From DASWZN01 sp964493965 (GTDB taxonomy: Bacteria; Acidobacteriota; Terriglobia; Bryobacterales; Bryobacteraceae): a stretch of 64,000 nucleotides of DNA. The stretch's first letter is position 1, and each line of letters starts with the position of its first letter. Position numbers and translations under genes: made by a program. A model generated the notes under the pieces. It saw nothing but the letters and a program-made list of their open reading frames with translations. It did not search any database and had not been told where the DNA came from. The stretch spans positions 8,285 to 72,284 of the forward strand of contig CAZBQQ010000007.1 of the NCBI GenBank assembly GCA_964493965.1, in the 5' to 3' direction. This document shows, piece by piece, positions 51,603 through 59,092 of the stretch.

Positions 51603-51699
51603 GCAGGATGGCATCCTGCGCGCCGGTTGCCAACCGGGCCGACCTGTTGACCAAAGACTACAGGCGGGTTACCAACCCGCCGCAGGTTTGACAACCTGC
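51603..51699. repeat. Triple-hairpin repeat, copy 3, with insert
   Basis: Hairpins GCAGGATGGCATCCTGC (51603-51619), CCGGTTGCCAACCGG (51623-51637), GGCGGGTTACCAACCCGCC (51663-51681) and an imperfect GCAGGTTTGACAACCTGC (51682-51699), then CCCACA. About 24 bases separate the second and third, which is longer than in copy 1. It ends just after the TPR gene. Confidence 0.85.
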
Positions 51700-51768
51700 C
51701 CCACAACTCCGCACTGAGTGGCATCGCGCTTGAAGCGTGCGCCACGGTGTAATCAAGCGGTACTATGA

Positions 51769-53931
51769 TTGGTGCTTCGAACACTGTGGTGGTGGGTTGT
51801 CGCGTCTCTGTCGCTCATGCTGGTGTCTTGCGGGGGTGACTCCACAGAGCCGGCGGCACCGGCTCCGATTTCCATTTCGCTCTCCGCGAGCTCGCTGACC
51901 GCGCTGCAGGACGGCACTCCGGCTTCGGTCACCGTTACGGTCGAGCGACCGAGCGGTAACACGAACGCGGTCACTCTGGTCGCCACGCCTGTGGCGGGGC
52001 TGACCGCGCAGATTGCGCAACCGGGGGCGGGCTCAACCGGGCAGGTGACGTTCGCCGCCGCTGGCGCCACGGCAGGACCGCACTCGGTCACGATTCAGGC
52101 AACGGATGGGCCCACGAACGCGACCGCGTCGCTCGTGGTGGATGTCGCGGTGGTGGCAACGGTCAAGGGCGCCACCAACACGAATGCCGGCTTCAACGGG
52201 ATGCTGCAGAACTTCATGGCCACTTCCTTCCAGCCGGCCGAGTGGGACAGCCAGTTCTTTCAAAACAATCCCGGCGGCGCCGCGCTCCTGAACAGTCTGG
52301 GCGCGCAGCATATCAGGCTCCAGCCCCTTTCCGCCGGAACGCCGCAGAAAGCCGACCAGAGCTGGGACTTCACGACGCTCGACGCGATCGTCGATCCCGT
52401 AATCGCGACCGGCGACAAGAGCCCGGAGTTCCAGCTCGCATGGGCCCCAGCCTGGATGAACGACTCCAGCGGCCACCTGATGCCGGCGCACTTCTCCGAC
52501 TTCGCGAGCTACGCCGCCAACGTCGTGAGGTACTACAACACGACTACGGGCTTCACGGATTCGCGGGGCATCACCCACGTACACTCGGCGACGCATCCCA
52601 CTCCGATCACGTGGTGGGGCATTTTCAACGAACCGAACATCAACGGCCTGGAGCCGGCGGAGTACCTGAACCTGTACAACGCGGTCGTGCCGGCGATGCT
52701 CTCCGCGGGGTCGATCGTGCCCATCAAGTTTGTCGCGGTGGAGCTGTCGGACTGGGGAAACGAACCTCAGCGATACCTTCCGACCTTTGTGAATGGCGTG
52801 ACGGCGCAGGTGGACGTGATCGGCACGCACTACTATTCGTCGTGCAACCAGAAGGACCTCGACACGACGCTCTTCGCGAGCATTCCAGACCTATTCGTGC
52901 CGCACGTCAAGTACATCTACCGGCAGTTGAAAACCGTTCCGAAGCTGGCCGGCGTGCCGGTGTGGGTGACGGAGAACAACGTGAACGCCGACTTTTCCAC
53001 ATCGAATGGACAAAGCCAGTGCACCCCGGGGCAGACCTTCGTCACAGATCCACGCGGGACCAGCGCATTCTTCGCGGCCTGGCGGCCGTACTTGTTCTCC
53101 CAGTTGGGACAGGCCGGCATCCAGTCGCTGTACCAGTGGGATTTCGACGCCGACGCGCAGTACAGCGAAGTGGACTACGTCACGGGGAAGACCTACCTCA
53201 GCTATTGGGTCGACTACTACCTGACGCGGTATTTTCCTTTCTGCGATCCCGGCGCGGCCGGATGCTCCGGCCCAGGGTCGATCATTCTGCAATCGAGCAC
53301 CACGGAACCACCGGACACGCAAAGTGTCGAGCTGCTGGCAACCAGGAACGCCGATAACTCGGTGGTGGTGATGATGTCCGACCACGCCGTCAATGCGTTT
53401 TCGGACGACAATGGGCCGGGGCAGGCCCGCACGGTGGTGCTGGACATCTCCGCGCTGGGACCGCTCTCCAGCGGTACGCAACTGACGCTCGATGCCGCCA
53501 CGGACCCCGTCGCCGGACCGGCGGCCGCGAACTTGACGCCTGCTTCCCAGATGACCTTCCGGCTGGGTGGTTACGGCACGACGTTTTTCACCTTCAGACA
53601 GGGCGCGGCGCACGCTCTGCCGGCGGTGGAGGAGGAAGCTCCGCGCACGCAAGAGACCACGCTGGTGTTCGAGGGCGCACCGGAGCCGCCGGCCATTTCG
53701 ATGACGGTCGCGCCGGCGACTATCGCGCTGGGCCAGTCGGCGCGGTTCGGGTGGTCGGCCACGAATGCGAGCTCCTGCAGCGGGTCAGACATTCTGGCGG
53801 GGGCGCTGGCGGTGAAGAGCTCGATGACCTTCACTCCTATGCTGCCGGGGTCCTACACGGCCACTTTGACGTGCACGGGCGTGGGGGGAACGGTCACGCA
53901 GTCCGCGGAGTTGACGGTGAAGGTTCTCTAG
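51769..53931 (+). CDS. Predicted lipoprotein with glycoside hydrolase clan GH-A-like domain
   Basis: 720 aa from TTG 51769 (GTG 51772 equally possible). Signal peptide with lipobox LVSC. An Ig-like domain (about 30-125) is followed by a TIM-barrel-like domain: WWGIFNEPNI with Glu288 and PVWVTENNVN with Glu402. Spacing of about 114 residues between these two matches acid/base and nucleophile Glu on strands 4 and 7 of clan GH-A enzymes. A beta-sandwich tail (about 500-600) and a C-terminal Ig-like domain follow. Probably an extracellular glycanase; the family is unclear. Confidence 0.75.
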   Translation: MVLRTLWWWVVASLSLMLVSCGGDSTEPAAPAPISISLSASSLTALQDGTPASVTVTVERPSGNTNAVTLVATPVAGLTAQIAQPGAGSTGQVTFAAAGATAGPHSVTIQATDGPTNATASLVVDVAVVATVKGATNTNAGFNGMLQNFMATSFQPAEWDSQFFQNNPGGAALLNSLGAQHIRLQPLSAGTPQKADQSWDFTTLDAIVDPVIATGDKSPEFQLAWAPAWMNDSSGHLMPAHFSDFASYAANVVRYYNTTTGFTDSRGITHVHSATHPTPITWWGIFNEPNINGLEPAEYLNLYNAVVPAMLSAGSIVPIKFVAVELSDWGNEPQRYLPTFVNGVTAQVDVIGTHYYSSCNQKDLDTTLFASIPDLFVPHVKYIYRQLKTVPKLAGVPVWVTENNVNADFSTSNGQSQCTPGQTFVTDPRGTSAFFAAWRPYLFSQLGQAGIQSLYQWDFDADAQYSEVDYVTGKTYLSYWVDYYLTRYFPFCDPGAAGCSGPGSIILQSSTTEPPDTQSVELLATRNADNSVVVMMSDHAVNAFSDDNGPGQARTVVLDISALGPLSSGTQLTLDAATDPVAGPAAANLTPASQMTFRLGGYGTTFFTFRQGAAHALPAVEEEAPRTQETTLVFEGAPEPPAISMTVAPATIALGQSARFGWSATNASSCSGSDILAGALAVKSSMTFTPMLPGSYTATLTCTGVGGTVTQSAELTVKVL

Positions 53932-53943
53932 GGGCGTGTGGGA

Positions 53944-55011
53944 TCAGTGCTTGGCTTCCAGGAGGATCTTCTGCGCACGCCAGTTCAAGAGCTCGGCGAC
54001 GTACAACTCATTCTCCGAAGGGCAAGCAATCTCGTGAATCCATCCGAACTGGCCTAACTGCTTTCCTGTCTTGCCGAATGTGCCGAGCACCTTTCCATCC
54101 AGGCTGAGCTTGTAGATTCGTCCCGGAAACGCATCCGAGCTGAATAATACTTGATGTGGCGGCGGTGTAATACAAATGGCCCAAGGAGAACCTGGCGTTC
54201 TCGAACCGGATGGATGGTCTGTCTTGTTGCCAATAGCGGGCCGTGCGTCTGGCGGGACGGGGACATCGATAATGATCTGGCGGAGAAATTTGCCGTCTCG
54301 GTCAAATACCTGAATTCGATGATTTCCGCGGTCCGCGACATACACGTTGTCCAGCGCGTCAACGGCAATACTGTGCGGGGTGTCGAATTGACCGGGCTTG
54401 TTCCCCGGTTCACCCCATGACTTCAGCCAATTGCCATTCTTGTCGATCTTGGCAATTCTTGAGTTGATGTACCCGTCACTTATATAGGTATTGCCCGCGG
54501 AATCCCAAGCCACATCCGTTACCTGTCGGAATAGTCCATCTTCGGGCGGCAGAGGAGGTTGGGGTTCTTTCAGCGGCCCGGTCCCATCGTCCGAGGCCTC
54601 CTGTTTGCGACCGAAAACCATGGAGACTTTGCCATCGGGTGTGAACTTAACGACGACGTCTGAACCCTTATCGGTAACCCAGATGTTGTCCTGCGGATCA
54701 ATTTTGACTGTGTGTGCATAGGACCATGCGTAGAGGTTGTGGCCGATCTCGCGCAGAAACTTTCCATCATTGCCGAACTCCAGCAACTGGGCAGCTGCAG
54801 CGCCATACGCGGGGCCAGTCGTGTTGCCCCGAGAGAACACGAAGATGTGACCTTTCGAATTCACAGCGACACCGCTAACCTCGCCGAGATAGAGATCGGC
54901 CGGGAGGTGCAAGAAATCAGGCACCGAGCGATACGGAATTTCGGGCACCACAGACGTTTGTGCAGAAAGCGCAGACGTCGCCAGCAAAAGGCACATCGTA
55001 GAGAGCTTCAT
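53944..55011 (-). CDS. Secreted NHL-repeat beta-propeller protein
   Basis: 355 aa from ATG 55011 (GTG 55017 adds two residues). Signal peptide (LLLATSALSA). NHL repeats recur: GEVSGVAVNSKGHIFVFSRG, VKIDPQDNIWVTDKGSDVVV, HSIAVDALDNVYVADRGNHR. This is the six-bladed propeller type of peptidyl-alpha-hydroxyglycine lyase-like proteins; metal-binding His and Glu needed for the lyase are not all clear. Convergent with the lipoprotein gene (12 bases). Confidence 0.83.
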   Translation of the reverse strand: MKLSTMCLLLATSALSAQTSVVPEIPYRSVPDFLHLPADLYLGEVSGVAVNSKGHIFVFSRGNTTGPAYGAAAAQLLEFGNDGKFLREIGHNLYAWSYAHTVKIDPQDNIWVTDKGSDVVVKFTPDGKVSMVFGRKQEASDDGTGPLKEPQPPLPPEDGLFRQVTDVAWDSAGNTYISDGYINSRIAKIDKNGNWLKSWGEPGNKPGQFDTPHSIAVDALDNVYVADRGNHRIQVFDRDGKFLRQIIIDVPVPPDARPAIGNKTDHPSGSRTPGSPWAICITPPPHQVLFSSDAFPGRIYKLSLDGKVLGTFGKTGKQLGQFGWIHEIACPSENELYVAELLNWRAQKILLEAKH

Positions 55012-55094
55012 GTCCACCCCGGTCCCAGTAACGACAGTATATCAATGCCCTAAACAGGCTAAGACGATAGTAAGCTCCTCGTCCTTGGGTTGTC

Positions 55095-55742
55095 TCACTT
55101 CGGCGGCGGTGGTTGGCCGCCAACGGTTTCGCCGGGCTTGAGGAGAGTTGGCTTCTTTGGTTTATTGGCGGCGTCCTGGGCCTGCTTCTTTTTGGCGTCC
55201 ACTTCCGCGGGCGTCATTTCCGCTTCGCGTTCCTTCTCTTCCTTCTTCACGCGGCTGGTGACTTCCGCGGAGCGCTTTCCGGGATCCTCGTTGGCGGTCT
55301 CCATCGAGTCACTGGTGGCCTGGATGGCCTGCGAGAGCACGAACTCGTAACGCTCGATGTCGCTGGGATGGCCGTCCCGGATCTTCTCGAGCACCGGCAG
55401 GAAGCCTTTCTCGGCCGAGCCGACGGCCTTCGCTCCCAGGCTGATATCGACCTTGCGGGCCAGCGCATCGTCGGAGACGGCGTCGATGGCGTCGATGATC
55501 TGGCCGTACTCGTCGAGCAGGTCGTGCATCATCACCGCGCGGCCGGGCCGCGTCTCTTTGACGAGCTGCTTCAACTGATCAAGCCGCTGGCGGGCGAATT
55601 CGATATAGAGGCGAAGCCGGTCGTTGGGTTCCTGGACGAGGCGGACCTGGTCGACCTCGGCGCTGGTCAGAAAGTCGTGGTCCGCGGCCAGCGGCGCGGC
55701 CGCCGCCGATAGCAGGAGCAGACCGAGCAAAATCCTGGTCAT
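55095..55742 (-). CDS. Secreted coiled-coil protein, function unknown (third gene of operon)
   Basis: 215 aa from ATG 55742. Signal peptide (LLGLLLLSAAAAPLAA). The body is helical with long charged stretches (SRVKKEEKEREAEMTPAEVD) and a Pro-rich tail (VGGQPPPPK). No family recognised. It follows a similar small secreted gene by four bases and is likely the last of a three-gene operon with the TPR protein. Confidence 0.72.
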   Translation of the reverse strand: MTRILLGLLLLSAAAAPLAADHDFLTSAEVDQVRLVQEPNDRLRLYIEFARQRLDQLKQLVKETRPGRAVMMHDLLDEYGQIIDAIDAVSDDALARKVDISLGAKAVGSAEKGFLPVLEKIRDGHPSDIERYEFVLSQAIQATSDSMETANEDPGKRSAEVTSRVKKEEKEREAEMTPAEVDAKKKQAQDAANKPKKPTLLKPGETVGGQPPPPK

Positions 55743-55746
55743 AACA

Positions 55747-56196
55747 CTACCCCTTCTTCTTTCCGCCCATGATGCCTTCGAGCAGGCTCTCATGCACCTT
55801 CTGCACCGTGGCGCGCGCTTTGTCGAGCGGCTCGCGGTCGTCGACGCTCATTTGTTCCCGAAGATCGTCGAGCCGGCGCAGCATCTCTCGGGTTTCGATT
55901 TCCGCCTTCTTGAAGAACTTGGGGCTCTTGTTGGGGACCTTGTGGGTCTGCTCGAGCGAATCGTAGGCCAGCTCGACCGACGCGGAAACCTCTTCGAGCG
56001 AGGCGGCAACCAGCTTCATGTCGTTCTGGGCAAGGTAGGCATCCTGCGCCGATTTCAGAGCCCGGGAGGCGTTGTCCAGCGCCAGGCTCGATCGCTTCTC
56101 CAGGTTTGGCTCAGCCTTGGCCGCGTCGAGGCTGGCCCATGCGGGCGCTGCCGCCAGGAACGCGAAGGCCATCGTCAGGCGGATCAAAGTTCTCAC
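55747..56196 (-). CDS. Secreted helical protein, function unknown (second gene of operon)
   Basis: 149 aa from GTG 56196, overlapping the TPR gene's stop (GTGA). Signal peptide (LTMAFAFLAAAPAWAS). Helical throughout, with NLEKRSSLALDNASRAL and MLRRLDDLREQMSVDDREPL; the C-terminus is GGKKKG. No known family. Likely a partner of the TPR protein upstream and of the coiled-coil protein downstream. Confidence 0.75.
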   Translation of the reverse strand: MRTLIRLTMAFAFLAAAPAWASLDAAKAEPNLEKRSSLALDNASRALKSAQDAYLAQNDMKLVAASLEEVSASVELAYDSLEQTHKVPNKSPKFFKKAEIETREMLRRLDDLREQMSVDDREPLDKARATVQKVHESLLEGIMGGKKKG

Positions 56197-57419
56197 CTCT
56201 TCCCCAGATCGAGCTCCAGGATATGTATGCGTTGGCGCGCCTGGAACTCCTCGTTGGGATGCTCGTTTTTGCTGACGGACAGAAACTTCTGGTACTCAAC
56301 GATGGCGTCTCTGCGCTGGTGCATGCGGTCGAGGACCATGGCGCGGAAAAAGTAGTCGGCCGGGATCTCGGCCTTCAGCGAGCGGACGTGGTCGAGGGCC
56401 GCGAGCGCTTGCGGATAGGCCTCCAGCATGACCTCCACGCCGGCAAGGTCGTTCCAGGTCGCCGCCTGATTGGGCCTGGCCTGAGCCACGCGCGCGAACT
56501 GCTCGGCGGCATCGGAGAAGTGGCGGAGATCGCGCAGTTCGCGAGCGTAGGACAAGCGCAAGTCCAGGTCATCGGGCGCCGCCTGCACGGCGGCCGAGAG
56601 TATGGGAACCGCCTTGTCGGGCTCGTGATTCTTGCGATAGGCCTGAGCGAGCGCCAGCCGGTTGGCCGAAGTGGGCGACTGCTTGACGGCCCATTCGAGT
56701 TGCGGGATGGCGTCGGCGGCCTGGCCGGTGTCGAGCAGCAGCAGGCCGAGCCGCTCGCGCGCGGCGGCGTCGTCCGGGAACTCGCGGTAGAGCGCGATGG
56801 CCTCGGGCTTGCGGTCCGCCTTCTCGTAGAGCGACGCCAGTTCGAGCAAGCTGTCGTGGTAACCAGGATTCAGTTCGGCGGCCTTGCGAAAATGCGGATC
56901 CGCGTCAGCCAGCCGGTTCTGGCGGGCGAGCGCCCGCGCCAACCCCAGTTCGGCCGAAGCCGACTTCGGATCGAGTTCGAGAGCGGTCTGGTAGGATTGC
57001 GCGGCCTTCTCCAGTTCCCCGGTTTCGAGCAGCGCCATGGAGAGGTAGACGCGCGGGCGGGGCTCCTTGGGCTTCTGGCCAGCCGCGGCATCGAGATAGG
57101 GCAGCGCTTCGGCCGGGCGCTTCTGGCCTAGCAGCAGGATACCGAGGTTGAGCTGGGCCTCGTACACGCCGGGCTGCAATTCCAGGACCTTCTTGTATCC
57201 CGCGATCGCGTCGGCTGGCTTTCCGAGCATGCTGTTGGCAAGCGCCAGGTTGAAATGGGCGGTGTAATCCTTAGGGTCGGCCTCAACGGCCTTGGTGAAT
57301 TCCTGCGCGGCGAGGCCGTAGTTCTTCGCGTCGAGCGCCTTCAGGCCCTCGGCGGCGGGGTCTTCGGCAGCCGCGCTGAGAGCCAGGATTAGCCACGGGA
57401 CCGCGGCAAGCCACCGCAT
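56193..57419 (-). CDS. Secreted TPR protein (first gene of operon)
   Basis: 408 aa. Signal peptide (VPWLILALSAAA). About ten TPRs (ALDAKNYGLAAQEFTKAVEA, PYLDAAAGQKPKEPRPRVYL and so on) cover the chain. It heads a three-gene overlapping operon with two secreted helical proteins. Gene order suggests a periplasmic complex; nothing in the sequence shows its substrate. Confidence 0.85.
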   Translation of the reverse strand: MRWLAAVPWLILALSAAAEDPAAEGLKALDAKNYGLAAQEFTKAVEADPKDYTAHFNLALANSMLGKPADAIAGYKKVLELQPGVYEAQLNLGILLLGQKRPAEALPYLDAAAGQKPKEPRPRVYLSMALLETGELEKAAQSYQTALELDPKSASAELGLARALARQNRLADADPHFRKAAELNPGYHDSLLELASLYEKADRKPEAIALYREFPDDAAARERLGLLLLDTGQAADAIPQLEWAVKQSPTSANRLALAQAYRKNHEPDKAVPILSAAVQAAPDDLDLRLSYARELRDLRHFSDAAEQFARVAQARPNQAATWNDLAGVEVMLEAYPQALAALDHVRSLKAEIPADYFFRAMVLDRMHQRRDAIVEYQKFLSVSKNEHPNEEFQARQRIHILELDLGKR

Positions 57420-57421
57420 AC

Positions 57422-57889
57422 CTATATTCTAGCGTGCGCCTGGAGAGGCCACTTCAATCGGATGAGGACCATCAGGGCGGCGGCCAGGATCAGGTTGCTG
57501 GGGAACGCGCAACCGAGGCCGAGAGGGCTGATTCCGATCAGGAAGATTGTCGCGCACACGCAGCCAAGCCTTGTGTAGTCGGTGGAGTTCACCAGGATCA
57601 TCGCGGCAACGATGAGCTGCCACACCGCGATGGCGAGGATGAACCTCGTGGGCCCCGGGGCCAGAATGCCGTAGATGGCGGTCTTGTACACGCCGACGGC
57701 GTGAGGGCCGAAGCCTCGCACGTAGATCTGGGGATCGAGGATGGCGAGCGTTGCGTTCACCAGGCCGGCGAGGATGAATCCGCCGCCGGCGATGAGGCGA
57801 GCCGGATTGGGCCGGTACAGGGCAAGTACCAGAAAGGCCACGGCGAGCGCGTTGGCGGCGAGCAGGGGCAGTAATAGGGCTGAGGTCAT
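57422..57889 (-). CDS. Small polytopic membrane protein, unknown
   Basis: 155 aa from ATG 57889. Four predicted membrane helices (LLPLLAANALAVAFLVLALY, GFILAGLVNATLAIL, FILAIAVWQLIVAAMILV, LGLGCAFPSNLILAAALM). Weakly similar in pattern to small DUF membrane proteins; no motif recognised. It ends two bases before the TPR operon on the same strand. Confidence 0.72.
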   Translation of the reverse strand: MTSALLLPLLAANALAVAFLVLALYRPNPARLIAGGGFILAGLVNATLAILDPQIYVRGFGPHAVGVYKTAIYGILAPGPTRFILAIAVWQLIVAAMILVNSTDYTRLGCVCATIFLIGISPLGLGCAFPSNLILAAALMVLIRLKWPLQAHARI

Positions 57890-58051
57890 TGGGATGTATT
57901 TTACTTTGTTTGAGGGGGTGGGGTGGAGAGCTGGCTCATCGCAGCCCCTGCTTTCGAGTGAAGTTCTGGTAGGGCGGTTTACTGGCTGTTGCCAGGCTGC
58001 ACCGTCGGGCAGCCCGCGCACAGGACGAAACAACTCCCCAACGCCATTCCG

Positions 58052-59071
58052 TTAGTGTGATCCTGAGGGCACTGGGCCGACGCCGACATAGAGCCGCGAC
58101 TCATTCGACCCGGAGAGTATTTTGACCTCTACGCTGTTCTGGTCTTTCACTGTGACCGGAATGCTGAGATACCTTGATTTCCGGTTGATCTTGTCCGCCC
58201 CAGCGATCAGCTGGCCATTCAGTCGGATCTCTGCCGCGCCGACGGGCGGCTCATCCTTCCCACTGCCATTGGCGACCGTGACCACATAGGGCGCCTCCGG
58301 ATGCCTCGCGAGAAACGTGTCCTCACCACCGGCGCCGATGCCATAGAAGAAATACTCAAAAATCCCGGTTTGCTTGTAGACGCCATTTTCGAGCTTATAA
58401 ACCCTGGTCCTCGCTGGACCTGTCTGATCCGGCCTCTCCGACTCGAAACCGTTAACGATCTCGAAGACCCCATCCCCATCCAAGTCCACGAATAGAGGGT
58501 CAACCAGGTCGGTACACGGCAATCCGCGGACGGGTGTCTGAGCTCCCAGGGACTTCAGGCCCGTTCCGTCCCACTTGAAGATCCACGGCTGTGGGCGGCC
58601 GTAGTTATCCGTGTTTCCGGCCAGGATCGCGGGCCGTCCGCTTTTGTCCAGATCCATCGCCGAGACTTCCGGGGGGAACACTCCGCCGCCGATGAATGGG
58701 CAGAGCTTGGGTTCATCCACGACCACTGCCGTGTCACCCTGCTTCTTGAGAACCCGCATGGCCCCGCCGCCGGCCCAGACGTAGAGCGCGACCAGGAACT
58801 CCTTACGGCCGTTTCCGTTGAGGTCGGCGGCAACGAAGACGAACCGGGCCGTCGATGGCGGCCCGTGCTCGGCCACACCCGCCGCATCGTCGTTGAGCAA
58901 CTGCCGCGGCCAAAACTGCTCGACGATGGCGCGGTCCTTGGCCTCCTGGCCGCTTGTGGGCCGGTCCGGCGCGCTCTGGCCCAGGGCCGCGCCGAGACTC
59001 ACCAGCAACAGTGCCGTCGCGATTGTCAAAGAGGGTAGCTTCCCAAACCGTCGTACATTCATGCTTCGCAT
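58052..59071 (-). CDS. Secreted FG-GAP/VCBS-like protein
   Basis: 339 aa from ATG 59071 (AGAAGG upstream). Signal peptide (LTIATALLLVSLGAALG). Propeller-like repeats with Asp-rich calcium-like loops: DLNGNGRKEF, DLDKSGRPAI, DLDGDGVFEI. The C-terminal ~70 residues form a beta-sandwich (EIRLNGQLIAG, SVEVKILSG). It lies 21 bases after the lysozyme-like gene, so probably one operon. Confidence 0.82.
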   Translation of the reverse strand: MRSMNVRRFGKLPSLTIATALLLVSLGAALGQSAPDRPTSGQEAKDRAIVEQFWPRQLLNDDAAGVAEHGPPSTARFVFVAADLNGNGRKEFLVALYVWAGGGAMRVLKKQGDTAVVVDEPKLCPFIGGGVFPPEVSAMDLDKSGRPAILAGNTDNYGRPQPWIFKWDGTGLKSLGAQTPVRGLPCTDLVDPLFVDLDGDGVFEIVNGFESERPDQTGPARTRVYKLENGVYKQTGIFEYFFYGIGAGGEDTFLARHPEAPYVVTVANGSGKDEPPVGAAEIRLNGQLIAGADKINRKSRYLSIPVTVKDQNSVEVKILSGSNESRLYVGVGPVPSGSH

Positions 59072-59092
59072 AACGCCTTCTCTTGGCCTCCG

